Shown: positions 38,149 to 51,290, numbered from the stretch's first letter. The stretch: 64,000 nt of DNA from Dryomyza anilis (GCA_951804985.1 OX638130.1:7054791-7118790); one strand, 5' to 3'. The notes: generated by a model not told the origin, from the sequence alone. Program-made: numbers and translations.

Positions 38149-39936
38149 TTGAAAATAAATTAAAATTAATTAAAATGCAGTTATAAGAAATCCTCTTAAT
38201 GTGATTAAAATGAATTGAACGTCTAAAACTATGCAATATCACATTTTTATCAATTTCAATTTAATGGCAGGCGTCATAAAATACTGTGCAATTAAAACTA
38301 ATTGGTTCTATCAGCTGCCGCAATAAAGTTCGCAATTATATATGTATATAAATACATTTAAACTTCACACAAAAAAAAAGTAAAACTTTTATACATCTCT
38401 GCCACAAAATGCCTTAAAGTATGCAAAACTTTCGCAGCCATGTCTCTTTCGCATTAAAATTTTATTTGACCGCTAAAATGACAACAACAATAACCCAACA
38501 ATACAAAAACCACATAACCATAACCACAAAACTCAAAAACACCGAAAACTATGCTATACCAAAAGACGAACTTAACTTTTAGCAGCCTTTAAAAGTATTT
38601 TCGAGTTAAATGCGGCATATAAAATAAAAGTTTCTTTATGCAGTGCAATATTAATAATAATATTTGTACAAAAAGAAAACAACAAATACAACAATATAAA
38701 CAAAAATAATAACAATAATAAATTTAATGAGAATAACAAAAATATTTGCAATAACAACAATATGTGCATCACACATATATTGCATACTTTGCGGCGGCGG
38801 TATGGCACGGTACGTTATGGCACAGAAGTAAAACTTTGGGGTCGAAAATGTAAAAATAAATTTAACAAAAAGAGTAGGGAATAAAACGTAAAATGCAATG
38901 ACAGCCAGCTGTCAAAACTTTTTTGATTATCTTAATTGCAATTTTCTTATTTTGCGTCTGTGGCATTTGACTGTGACTGCATCATGGGTAGATTTTCAGA
39001 CTGTATTCAGTAGACACAACATGTCTGTTTTCAAAATATACCGAAAAATAAAAAAGGGGAGTCTCGCCAAATTAACAAGATTGACCCATGCTCAACAATA
39101 GCAAACCATGCACCAAAATACGTATAATACTACCTCACAAAAGGCCCCCCAACCTATACTGTCCACTCTGATTGCTCTCTGATACTGCGGCAAAAGTTTT
39201 GTCGTGCTTTCCTCTGGGGTTAAGTTGTTTTATACTTCTTGTTATTCATCCTATACTACTTCAAGTTCTTCTCGTTTTTCTTTTTAGTCTCTGCCATTGT
39301 TGCTACCCATAATCACAATTGGAAAATAATAATCGTTAAGTTGCATAGTTGATTATCTTGGGGACAACAGCTTGTCTTCTATACGTAGCTTATAATAAGC
39401 CTGCTTCATTTTCTCCATTCTGCTCCACCCCAATTTTCTTTATACCCTCCTTTACCACTCGTATTTCTTCTTCCACTTTTTATGTTCTCCAAACTGTTAA
39501 TTCGTCCTAGTCTTATAATTTTGCACAAAGCAATTAAATACTGCAGGGCATCCCCAGCACTAAGCGTCGTAGACGTTTTCTTCATTGACTTTGAAACAAC
39601 AAAAAAACACAAAGCGAAACATTTTTTGTTTAGTCAGTTTTTGGGCATATTGTGTGGCAATACACATATTTTTCGTTGCATGCATTTAGGTGCTTGTATT
39701 AAATATTTGTTGGTGCTGCATAATGATGTTGTAGCAATGAAAAGACTATTGAGGTTAATGGCACAACCAGTTGTCTTTCAGAACATATAAAATCAAAGCA
39801 CTAAATACCTCTTTGAAAATAATGAGTATCTGTTTAACTTAAAAACATGGACATCTAAAAATATGGGACATTTCATAACAAATAAAATAAATTAAAATGA
39901 AACTAATAAATATGAAATAAATCCCAATGTATCAAA
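38149..39936. repeat. Unique spacer, copy 2 of the duplicated 1.79 kb segment
   Basis: Every landmark sits 7,386 bp after its partner in 30763-32550, including the 20-bp edges with the satellite. I found no substitution on reading both copies. Confidence 0.85.
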
Positions 39937-41655
39937 ATGAATTGAAATTAATTGAAATGAATAAAAATGAATTGAAATTAATTGAAATGAATTGAAATGA
40001 ATTGAAATGAATTGAAATGAATTGAAATGAATTGAAATGAATTGAAATGAATTGAAATGAATTGAAATGAATTGAAATGAATTGAAATGAATTGAAATGA
40101 ATTGAAATGAATTGAAATGAATTGAAATGAATTGAAATGAATTGAAATGAATTGAAATGAATTGAAATGAATTGAAATGAATTGAAATGAATTGAAATGA
40201 ATTGAAATGAATTGAAATGAATTGAAATAAATTGAAATGAATTGAAATAATTGAAATGAATTGAATTGAAATAAATTGAAATGAATTGAAATGAATTGAA
40301 ATGAATTGAAATGAATTGAAATGAATTGAAATGAATTGAAATGAATTGAAATGAATTGAAATGAATTGAAATGAATTGAAATGAATTGAAATGAATTGAA
40401 ATGAATTGAAATGAATTGAAATGAATTGAAATGAATTGAAATGAATTGAAATGAATTGAAATGAATTGAAATGAATTGAAATGAATTGAAATGAATTGAA
40501 ATAAATTGAAATGAATTGAAATAATTGAAATGAATTGAATTGAAATAAATTGAAATGAATTGAAATGAATTGAAATGAATTGAAATGAATTGAAATGAAT
40601 TGAAATGAATTGAAATGAATTGAAATGAATTGAAATGAATTGAAATGAATTGAATTGAATTGAAATGAATTGAAATGAATTGAAATGAATTGAAATGAAT
40701 TGAAATGAATTGAAATGAATTGAAATGAATTGAAATGAAATGAATTGAAATGAATTGAATTGAAATGAATTGAAATGAATTGAAATGAATTGAAATGAAT
40801 TGACATGAATTGAAATGAATTGAAATGAATTGAAATGAATTGAAATGAATTGAAATGAATTGAAATGAATTGAAATGAATTGAAATGAATTGAAATGAAT
40901 TGAAATGAATTGAAATGAATTGAAATGAATTGAAATGAATTGAAATGAATTGAAATGAATTGAAATGAATTGAAATGAATTGAAATGAATTGAAATGAAT
41001 TGAAATGAATTGAAATGAATTGAAATGAATTGAAATGAATTGAAATGAATTGAAATGCATTGAAATAAATTGAAATGAATTGAATTGAAATGAATTGAAT
41101 TGAAATAAATTGAAATGAATTGAAATGAATTGAAATGAATTGAAATGAATTGAAACGAATTGAAATGAATTGAAATGAATTGAAATGAATTGAAATGAAT
41201 TGAAATGAATTGAAATGAATTGAAATGAATTGAAATGAATTGAAATGAATTGAAATGAATTGAAATGAATTGAAATGAATTGAAATGAATTGAAATGAAT
41301 TGAAATAAATTGAAATGAATTGAAATGAATTGAAATGAATTGAAATGAATTGAAATGAATTGAAATGAATTGAAATGAATTGAAATGACTTAAAATGAAT
41401 TGAAATGAATTGAAATGATTTGAAATGAATTGAAATGAATTGAAATGAATTGAAATGAATTGAATTGAAATGAATTGAAATGAATTGAAATGAATTGAAA
41501 TGAATTGAAATGAATTGAAATGAATTGAAATGAATTGAAATGAATTGAAATGAATTGAAATGAATTGAAATGAATTGAAATGAATTGAAATGAATTGAAA
41601 TGAATTGAAATGAATTGAATTGAATTGAATTGAATTGAATTTAAATGACTTGAAA
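39937..41655. repeat. 10-bp satellite TTGAAATGAA, block 3
   Basis: It continues after spacer copy 2 and matches the start of block 2 at the 7,386-bp offset to about 40266, then diverges in variant order. It ends in ttgaattgaattgaattgaa units. Minus-strand open frames are artefacts. Confidence 0.95.
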
Positions 41656-42390
41656 TTAAAAATACAAAAAATTGTTTTATATAATACTTCAGCTCTAACA
41701 ATGCATATTATTTTGGCAATTTTTAACAAAATGCCATGCTTGAGTTTTAGCTTTTAATCACTCTTCTTGCATTTATTTATTCTTTTATCCAACCCAATTC
41801 AAGCACCCACTAGAGTGCACATGAGCCCTTTGAAAAATTGTCCTTAAAACTTGATGCAGCTGGGTCACAGTTTGTGCACTCTCTCTCTCTAATAAATGCC
41901 CGCAAATAGATTACAGTTATTTTATTTTTAAACAGAGAAACACACTACACAACAAACACTTTGTTGCAGTCAAGAAAAGTACGAGCAGCTACTCTTCAGA
42001 ATACAAAGTATGAACGAGTTGTAAAAGAATGTGCATCCATTTTTATGCAGCTTTGCAATAAAATATCTACAATAATAAATTTGAGATTAAATCCTTTTTG
42101 GCTTTAGAATGAGAAAACATGCAATATGTAACAAAAAATTAAAATACAAAGTTTTAAATATTAAGAAAAGTTGTTTTAAAAATGTAAAATTTGTTAAAAA
42201 GGAGTTAAATAATATTTTTTTTTAAATGAAATTTTTTAAATAAAGAAATAAAATACCTTTCTAATAAGCAACAAGTTTTAAAATAAAATAAAACTTGATA
42301 TTTTAGAAAAAGGATATATAAACAAAACTATATTTACAAAAGCGTGGTAAGTGGTTATGAGAAAAATGCGAGTTTCCTGTTTTTGCAGAA
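41656..42390. other. Unique DNA between satellite and minisatellite
   Basis: No gene is recognised. A ctctctctctc run lies near 41880. The rest is AT-rich. Confidence 0.4.
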
Positions 42391-43325
42391 ACTAAGATCT
42401 ACAATGCAAGAACAAGAACTGCTCTGCAAGAGCAAGTTCGACTTGCCAATACAAGAACAAAATCTACTCTGCAAGAACAAGATTGACCTGCAGTTGTAAG
42501 AATAAGAACTACACTACAAGAACCAAATCAACAAATAGGAGACCATGTATGAATAAAAGCAAGAACAATAAACAAATAGACAAGAACTTCCAAGAAAAAG
42601 ATCAACATGCCAATACAGAACCAAATCGAATTACCGATGCAAGAACAAGAACTAATAAGAGCAAGAACAAGATCGACCTGACAATGCGAGAATCAGAACT
42701 ACTCTGCAAGAACAAGAACCAAATCGAAATATCTATGCAAGAGCAGGAACAACACTAACATGCTAATGCAAGAATCAGCAATAACTGCAAGAACAAGAAC
42801 CAAACCGGAACTACTCTTCAGGAACAAGGACCAAATCGAATTATCGATGCAAGAACAAGAACTAATAAGAGCAAGAACAAGATCGACCTGCCAATGCGAG
42901 AATCAGAACTACTCTACAAGAACAAGAACCAAATCGAAATATCTATGCAAGAGCAGGAACAACACCAACATGCCAATGCAAGAATCATAAATAACTACAA
43001 GAACAAGAACCAAACCGAAATATCGATGCAAGAACAAGAACAACATCGATCTGTCGATGCAAGAATCAGAACTACTCTACAAGAACAAGTACCAAATCGA
43101 ATTTTCGATGCAAGAACAAGAACTAATGAGAGCAAGAATAAGATCGACCTGCCAATGCGAGAATCAAAACTAATCTACAAGAACAAGAACCAAAGCGTAA
43201 TATCGATGCAAGAACAAGAACTACCCTGCAAGAATAAGAGCAAGAACAACATAGATCTGTCGATGCAAGAATCACAACTAACCTGCAAGACCAATAAGAG
43301 TAAGAACAAGAATACGATTACTTGT
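42391..43325 (+). repeat. Compound minisatellite of GCAAGAACAAGAAC words
   Basis: Words like tgcaagaacaagaacc, gatcgacctgccaatgcgag and aaatcgaaatatc(t/g)atgc recur in a fixed order. The gatcgacctg landmark is at 42671, 42881 and 43142, so the higher-order unit is about 210-261 bp. Plus frames at 42483-42758, 42760-42990 and 42894-43514 are open over parts of it (M-Q-E-Q-E-rich), but they break and change frame between units. I regard protein coding as unlikely. Confidence 0.7.
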
Positions 43326-43990
43326 GCTTGCATTTGCTCATTACTATTTGTAAGAAAAACATGCGATTTTGGCCGAATTAAATACTTCTTTACAAACCCT
43401 ACTTATATGCACAATACTTACTCAAACACTTACATGCAATTTTTTGGTGTTAGCGTAATTTGTATTAGTATTTTTTTTGCTTTTACCGAAAATATCGCAG
43501 CTAAAAAGGCGTAAAACAGCTGAACAGACGACGGGCAAGACGTTTACAAGATGACCGAGCAGGGAAAAGATTTGTTAACAATTTTCGTGGCAGGCAACTG
43601 GCAGACTAACTATGTAAATGTCTTACGGGTGGCAGAGTGATAGCGCTCCGGCGGTTTGAAGAATTAGAGATGACGGTCTGACAGTGACTAATGCAGCGCT
43701 GTGTTTACAACACAGCCACAGACAGACACACTTTGCGGAATGAAAGAATTAATGAGCTGTGCAGACGAGATTTTGTTGCAATTGTGTAAAAGTAAGAAAT
43801 ATATCAGAAAAATAAGAAGTAAAGACGAAAAAAGTCTGAATATAACAAACAAAGGCTTCATTGAACGAGTGAAATAACAAGAGCAAGTAGGAGTAAAAAT
43901 GCGAGTAAATGATGTGTGGAAATGTAATTAACTTAAAAGAAAGTTAATACAGCAGAAAAATGCATAGACTACATTGATTTCAGTTATATT
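43326..43990. other. Unique DNA before the inverted satellite block
   Basis: No gene is supported. GCTGTGTT TAC AACACAGC at 43698-43716 is a perfect 8-bp hairpin. Composition is mixed, with gacagac words near 43720. Confidence 0.4.
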
Positions 43991-46050
43991 TAATACATTT
44001 TAATTAATTGCAATTCATTTTAATTAGTTTTAATTCAAGTCAATTCATTTCATTTCATTTCATTTCAATTCATTTCATTTCAATTCATTTCAATTCATTT
44101 CAATTCATTTCAATTCATTTCAATTCATTTCAATTCATTTCAATTCATTTCAATTCATTTCAATTCATTTCAATTCATTTCAATTCATTTCAATTCATTT
44201 CAATTCATTTCAATTCATTTCAATTCATTTCAATTCATTTCAATTCATTTCAATTCATTTCAATTCATTTCAATTCATTTCAATTCATTTCAATTCATTT
44301 CAATTCATTTCATTTCAATTCATTTCAATTCATTTCAATTCATTTCAATTCATTTCAATTCATTTCAATTCATTTCAATTCATTTCAATTCATTTCAATT
44401 CATTTCAATTCATTTCAATTCATTTCAATTCATTTCAATTCATTTCAATTCATTTCAATTCATTTCAATTCATTTCAATTCATTTCAATTCATTTCAATT
44501 CATTTCAATTCATTTCAATTCATTTCAATTAATATCAATTCATTTCAATTAATATCAATTCATTTCAATTCATTTCAATTCATTTCAATTTATTTCAATT
44601 CATTTCAATTCATTTCAATTCATTTCAATTCATTTCAATTCATTTCAATTCATTTCAATTCATTTCAATTCAATTCATTTCAATTCATTTCAATTCATTT
44701 CAATTCATTTCAATTCATTTCAATTCATTTCAATTCATTTCAATTCATTTCAATTCATTTCAATTCATTTCAATTCATTTCAATTCATTTCAATTCATTT
44801 CAATTCATTTCAATTCATTTCAATTCATTTCAATTCATTTCAATTCATTTCAATTCATTTCAATTCATTTCAATTCATTTCAATTCATTTCAATTCATTT
44901 CAATTCATTTCAATTCATTTCAATTCATTTCAATTCATTTCAATTCATTTCAATTCATTTCAATTCATTTCAATTCATTTCAATTCATTTCAATTCATTT
45001 CAATTCATTTCAATTCATTTCAATTCATTTCAATTCATTTCAATTCATTTCAATTCATTTCAATTCATTTCATTTCAATTCATTTCAATTCATTTCAATT
45101 CATTTCAATTCATTTCAATTCATTTCAATTCATTTCAATTCATTTCAATTCATCTCAATTAATTTCAATTAATTTCAATTCATTTCAATTAATTTCAATT
45201 CATTTCAATTCATTTCAATTCATTTCAATTCATTGCAATTCATTTCAAGTTATTTAAATTAATTTCAGTTCATTTAAATTCATTTCAATTCATTTCAATT
45301 CATTTCAATTCACTTCAATTTATTTCAATTCATTTCAATTCATTTCAATTCATTTCAATTCATTTCAATTCATTTCAATTCATTTCAATTCATTTCAATT
45401 CATTTCAATTCATTTCAATTCATTTCAATTCATTTCAATTCATTTCAATTCATTTCAATTCATTTCAATTCATTTCAATTCATTTCAATTCATTTCAATT
45501 CATTTCAATTCATTTCAATTCATTTCAATTCATTTCAATTCATTTCAATTCATTTCAATTCATTTCAATTCATTTCAATTCATTTCAATTCATTTCAATT
45601 CATTTCAATTCATTTCGATTCATTTCCATTCATTTCAATTCATTTCAATTCATTTCAATTCATTTCATTTCAATTCATGTCAATTCATTTCAATTCATTT
45701 CAATTCATTTTAATTCATTTTAATTCATTTCAATTCATTTCAATTCATTTCAATTCATTTCAATTCATTTCAATTCATTTCAATTCATTTCAATTCATTT
45801 CAATTCATTTCAATTCATTTTAATTCATTTCAATTCATTTCAATTCATTTCAATTCATTTCAATTCATTTCAATTCATTTCAAATCATTTCAATTCAATT
45901 CATTTCAATTGATTTCAATTCATTTCAATTCATTTCAATTCATTTCAATTCATTTCAATTCATTTCAATTCATTTCAATACATTTCAATTCATTTCAATG
46001 CATTTTAATTAATTTTAATTTATTTCAATTCTTTTTAAATTCATTTCAGT
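43991..46050. repeat. 10-bp satellite in inverted orientation, unit CAATTCATTT
   Basis: The unit is the reverse complement of the one at 28.3-41.7 kb, over about 2.05 kb. Its edges carry rare variants (taatacattt, aatatcaatt, cattgcaatt). The plus-strand frame at 44008-44532 mirrors the minus-strand frames of the other blocks. Confidence 0.95.
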
Positions 46051-46860
46051 TTATCCAAATTTACTACTTTTATAAATATTTAAATTCATTGTATTTCTAT
46101 TCGCTAATCTGCTGTTTAAAATTGAATGTAATCCTCATTTTTTCCGCTTTTACTTTCGCTTTCCAGCTGCTGCCTTTAAGAAAACATTTCTCTCTAGATT
46201 TTTCACAGCGTTTTGCTTTGCGGAATTTTACGATTTTACCAACGTTTATAGCTACTTATATTTTTATTTTATATTCTTTGCGCTTTTTACTCACTTTTTT
46301 TTGCTTTCATAAAAATCTGTTGTCTTGCTGAAGTTTCTTCATAAATCTTTTGCACAGATACAAACGAGTGAAGTTTTTATATTTTGATTTTTTTAATATT
46401 TGTTTTTCACTTGGTGCCGTGCGCGTTGGATTTTACTTCGTTCTGTAACCAAGTTTTCAGTTTTTAGTTGGCATCATTTAATTTCTGTTGTTGTTACTGA
46501 TTTTCCTGTTATTTGTATTTTGCAAAATAAGCAAGCAAAAAACGGTACCATTTAAAATTTATCATTTCGTTGAGATTTTGGGTTTTCCAGTTTTTTTTTT
46601 TACTTTTATTTTATTTCTTACTTTTCTTATTTGCACGTTAATGCGTACGGTTTATGTTTTGTAAATATTTCTTTTGTAAATGTTTATATTTTCGTTGTTT
46701 GTTATGTTTAAAGTATAAAGTAAATGTAGCTAATTCTATCACGTTGAGAAAAGTTTTTTTTTTTTTAATTATATTTGTGAAATAAACAGCATTCCTTCTT
46801 AAATTATTTCCTGAAATTTAATGATTTTTAATACTATATTTTTTCAGTGCAAACTAAAAT
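46051..46860. other. Unique AT-rich DNA
   Basis: No feature is recognised. It includes ttttgtttttc-type pyrimidine tracts. The tail of the open frame reaching 46331 is unsupported read-through from the satellite. Confidence 0.4.
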
Positions 46861-46909
46861 TACCGACACCACCTAAAATCATAAAATCCATCATTTATTT
46901 TGTGGCATC

Positions 46910-47165
46910 CTATTTTATTCAAAATTTTTACTGACAAACAAATTATGTTGGCTGCAAATAATTTGTGTTTGCTGTTAACAAAATATGTTTGCTGTAAACA
47001 AAATATAATTGTTTTAAACAAAACCATAGTTGCATTAAACAAAATAAAAATGCTGTAAACAATATATAAATTGTAACTGCATTAAACTAAAAATATGTTT
47101 GCTGCAAACAAATAATAATTGCTCTGAACAAAATTTATTTGCTACAAACAAATTTGTAATTGGAG
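46910..47165. repeat. Degenerate ~22-27 bp repeat, core TTGCTGYAAACAAAATA
   Basis: Around ten loose units carry tgctgtaaacaaaata, ttgcattaaacaaaa or ttgctctgaacaaaatt. Divergence is high, so this is an old array. Confidence 0.55.
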
Positions 47166-47960
47166 TGTAATATTGTTAAGAGCTTTATTTACCAATTTAA
47201 AATTGAAATATTAAAGACAAATTCAAAAGTGAAACTTGAAGCATAATTTCAATGAAAGGTTACATATTTGACTATGCATTTTTATTATTAAAATTCCACC
47301 AACGCTTCACGATATCAATATTAAATGGTTTTTAAACAATTTCAAACATTACTTTAAAAATTCTTATGAATCGTTTAGAAAAAGTAATAGCAAATACGCT
47401 AGTGCTAAAGAATGGAATTTCCGCCATTGATGACAAACGTTGCTTTTTTTCAATATTTTCTCTTTTTTTCAACACACTTTCACAAATTCACGTAGGTGCA
47501 TATATAACGACGCATAGAAGGAATGTTGTCAGCAAGCAAAGTAGTCGCCTGCGCAAGGATAACAGCAGCAGCAACATCAGCAGCGGCAACAGTAAAATTC
47601 AATAACATCATTCTACAGTAAAGAGTTGTGTGCAAAAAAACAGCACACAAATCCCTGCTGCAACATATAGCAGCAGAATCAGAGAAGCATCTATGGCACA
47701 TGCATTGAAATTCCCCAACGTTGATACTGCTGCCACTGTTACTTTTGTTGCTGCTGTTGCTTCTGTTGCTGCTGTTACTGCTGCAAAGTGTACGATTTCA
47801 ATGAGCGGAAACGAGTTTCATTTTTTGCGCAACGACGATTTCTTTAATTTTATTGACAAGAAGAAAAACGGGCGGGAAACGGAAAACGCAAAGGTATCCG
47901 GTTTGGGATAATGGCAAAAACATTGGAAACAACATTGGCAACAATTCAGTAAAAAAAAAA
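47166..47960. other. Unique island with CAG/GCA trinucleotide runs
   Basis: 47560-47610 and 47660-47790 contain opa-like cagcagcaacatcagcagcgg runs and gctgctgttgct runs. Plus frames at 47366-47605 and 47630-47911 and minus frames at 47480-47701 and 47798-48001 overlap each other. CAG-rich, less AT-rich DNA could be an exon of a larger gene, but I see no domain and cannot choose a frame. Confidence 0.3.
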
Positions 47961-49262
47961 ACATAGCACAAACGTTTTCTAAATATTGATGAAAATTTCA
48001 TAGTATTGATGAATCATTCATCATATTAATGAACAATTAATAATATTAATGAACTTTTTGTGATATTAATGAAACTTAATATTATGAAAAATATTGAACA
48101 ATATTATTACATTCATCATCACATTATAATAGTTGTAAACATTGAAAGATATTTTATAATAATGATAATCCATTCATAAAATTTATGAACCCTTTATAAT
48201 ATTAATGAAATACTGCAAATTTAATAATACATTTATACTTTATTAATATTATAAACTATACCAAATCTCATAATTATATTATGAACACATTACATAATAT
48301 TGATGAACAATTCATAATATTAATGAATACTTTATTACATAAATGAATCGTTTGTAATATAAATGAAATAAATGATATTGTTTGTGAGTATTACTAAATT
48401 CATCAAATGCATCATAAAATTTTAGCACAAAACTATTCTAAACATTAAAATAAATTTCATAATATTGAAGAACCATTCATATTAATAATAATAAGTCCAT
48501 CATTATTAATATTATAAACAATTCAAAATTCATAAATTTCAACATTACATTAGAACAAAATATATTCTAAATTTGGATGAACATTCATAATAGTGATGTG
48601 CCCTTCATATTCGTAATGAAACAATACGTATTTAGAATGATTTATTATAAAGCAATAAATGCATCAACTACATCATCACTTTAGAACACAATTTAACTTA
48701 ATATTGATAAATATTTCATTACAATAATAAAGTGTTTGACATTTTTATGAATACTTCATAGTATTAATGAAACAATTCATAATTTGTAAGAATACTTTTA
48801 TGTATAATATGAAAAATATCTAATACATGAAATAAACATGCACTTTAGAACATATACACTTTCTATATAATAAAGATAATTTTATAATACTGATAAAACA
48901 TTCATCATATTAATGAACACTTTATAATATTAATGAAATAATTTATATTAACAATAAATCATGGTTCATATTCTTAACTTTACTAAATTCATCAAATTAA
49001 TCATTATACGAGTACATAAAAATTAAAAATATTGTTAAACAAATCATAATATTGATGAACCATTCATCATATTAATGAACATTTTAAAATATCACTAAAG
49101 CTACCCATCATTTCTCCAAAAATAATTAAGCTATGTACACGTGTTTTATGAAGCATTATCTAATTCATCATTATTATGAATTTTTAGCATTACTAAAGAA
49201 AGCTTGTTCATCCTAGTATTTACCTTTTTTTCATTTAAAATATTTTCCTCTCTATAACTTTT
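47961..49262. repeat. Dispersed TTCATAATATTAATGAA-type repeat region
   Basis: Near-palindromic words (ttcat-aatatta-atgaa, ttcatcatattaatgaac, aatattgatgaac) recur roughly every 25-45 bp with much divergence over 1.3 kb. The same words, including gaaccattcatcatat, are found at 62.4-63.0 kb. The interval seems to interrupt less AT-rich sequence on either side, so it may be an inserted element. Confidence 0.55.
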
Positions 49263-49854
49263 CTGTGTAGCAACCATTACAGGAACCACGTCGCCAGTAG
49301 AGACATCATCATCCTGTGTGCAAACGCGTGTAAAAGGAAATCAGCGATTGAATCCCGGCAATGGAAAAATTTGCAAATCCCTGCCAACGAATGTCAACGA
49401 CAGTGTTGCCACACCGTTGCCTCATTTTATACTCTACTTAATATCGATTAATAAATTGATTTAAAAATGTTTAAATATTTATATAGTTCAGAATATATTT
49501 AATAACTTTAAAGAATTTTGTTACCAATATTAAACAGTAAATAATATTGAAGAGTATTTCATAATAGAGTTAAACATTTTATAATATTGATGAAATGAAT
49601 TAAATCAGATCGAATATAAAATAATTTAATATAAACGTTTATATTATATGTGTTAATTCTATTATTTTTGTTTTCAAATTTCCTTCTTCAAAAGATGCAT
49701 TACTTGAAGATATGTAAAATATATAATACAGATTTTTATATCTTAGTTTAAAATAAGGTAAGTGGTGAATATAACATTATTTTATACCGATATCGCATAT
49801 TATTTTTGTTTATCTACAAAATTGTACAGTTGGTAAACAATTAAGCACTATACC
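49263..49854. other. Small unique island then AT-rich DNA
   Basis: 49270-49430 is markedly less AT-rich (accacgtcgccagtagag, acaacgaatg-type words) and is preceded by an acceptor-like tttctgtgtag. It could be an exon fragment, but no frame is compelling. From 49440 the sequence is AT-rich. Confidence 0.3.
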
Positions 49855-50084
49855 ACATCATAGCGCAATTTATCCCATAACATATCATATTACGAAATAT
49901 CATATATCATTTTGGATCATCTCATATCATTCAATATGTTAATTTATGATATGAAATCACATAATCATACTATAATATCATATAATATAATGTCCTATAA
50001 TATCACATAATTTTATATAGTATCAAATAATATCATATAACTGCATATAGTATCACATAATATCATATAACATCATATAATATC
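49855..50084. repeat. Degenerate left part of the ATAATATCAT satellite
   Basis: Units such as atcatataatat, tcacataat and tatagtatc are recognisable but diverged. The homogeneous part resumes at 51292, so the material between is an insertion. Confidence 0.75.
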
Positions 50085-50952
50085 ATATCGCCACTGTCAT
50101 ACCAAAGGGGCGAATGTGCATTTTTAAAAATGTTGGGAAATCAAATTTGAAAGTTTGAAATGCTTTAAAAGTTAGCAAAATTTATATTTTTTTCAATTTT
50201 TTCTGTTATTTTGGTTTATTCATCAATTATTATAATGTGTTTAAAATATCTTTAGATTTGGACAAACTACTGAATTATAAATACGGATTTTGTGAGGCTA
50301 TATCCTGATCAAAACGCAAATATTTTTGTTTTTTATGTTATAACTTTTTATTTGCGTAAGATAAAATAGTAATGTAAGGGTATTAATTGTTTATTTTTAA
50401 AGCACCTATCGATATGCACCATTAATTAAAAATATTTTGCCAAACATTATTTTGCCATTTTATTATTTGCAGGAAAAAATGTTTGGCAAAATATTTTAAA
50501 ATAATGATGCCAATCGATAGGTACTTTGAAAACAAACAACTAATACATTAACACCATTATTTTTTCTTGCATAAATACAAAATTACAGCAAAAAAACGAA
50601 TAAATTGGATAAATTGAAAATCTTGTGATGCCAAAAGGGCGAATCTGTTCGTTTTTTTGCTATAACTCTTTAATAATACAAGATAAAAGAGTAATGTAAA
50701 GGCATTTATTGTTTGTTTTCAAATCACCTATCGATCTGCATAATTAGTTATAAATATTTTGAGAAAAAAATTTCCTGCAAATAACAAATGGCAAATTAAA
50801 GTTAGGCAAAATATTTTTAATTAATGATGCAGATCGATAGGTGCTTTGAAAACAAACAATAAATTCCTTTACAATACTATTTTATCTCGTATTATTAAAG
50901 AGTTATAGCCAAAAAACGAAAAGATTCGCCCTTTTTGCATGACAAGATTTTC
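50085..50952. mobile_element. Fold-back element, copy 1 (right end replaced)
   Basis: It begins with atatcgccactgtcat and ccaaaggggcgaatgtgc, the same terminus that closes the copy at 56907-57897. A 240-bp terminal module is followed by two large hairpins: about 50337-50600, and 50617-50952, whose arms of about 150 bp match at roughly nine positions in ten. Arms carry cacctatcgat and ggcaaaatattt, and gccaaaagggcgaat at the outer ends. No coding sequence is visible. It sits inside the ATAATATCAT satellite. Confidence 0.75.
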
Positions 50953-51290
50953 AACACTCTTTACAATGTTCACTCACGAGACGCACTAGTTCACTATTAA
51001 ATCACAACTGAAGTACAGTGCCTCAGATGCGCGGCCTTATATACTGCAGACATCAGTTCGACACGTTTCGACAAGCTTCGACTTGTTTCGAGAACCTTCT
51101 ACTCGTTTCGTGAATGACTCATGCTATTGGCATCTCCTTCGCACTCATGTGTTTTAATGTGCTGATATTTCATCTCTTTCTCGCACATTGCGTAGTGCAC
51201 TGAACACATTGCTTAGTGCGCTGAATTGTCTTGCGTCTCATTTATTATTGTTGATTGCTTGCACAGTGGAGCAAATTACCTCTTTTCGTA
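50953..51290 (-). promoter_or_regulatory. Heat-shock-type promoter fragment (HSE cluster, TATA, initiator)
   Basis: On the minus strand, in order: a tandem of heat-shock factor pentamers at about 51110-51057, including the perfect triplet aGAAg-gTTCt-cGAAa and further GAA pentamers in 10-bp register; a TATA box TATATAA at 51043-51037; and an initiator TCAGTT at 51011-51006 (start near 51009). A leader-like stretch containing agtgaac words follows. This is the layout of insect Hsp promoters, but no chaperone coding sequence follows: transcription would enter the fold-back hairpins at 50952 and below. A GAGA-like gagaaagaga lies near 51175. The parent gene is inferred, not identified. Confidence 0.7.

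Noticed and set aside
28254..41729. Very long minus-strand open frames with ISIHFNSFQF repeats
   Set aside because: They follow from a 10-bp unit lacking stops over its 30-bp triplet cycle. They shift frame at every unit-length change, have no non-repetitive domain, and mirror frames appear on the plus strand in the inverted block.
47366..48001. Overlapping plus and minus frames in the CAG-rich island as genes
   Set aside because: Four frames on both strands overlap with no domain; trinucleotide runs keep several frames open. Kept only as a possible exon-bearing island.
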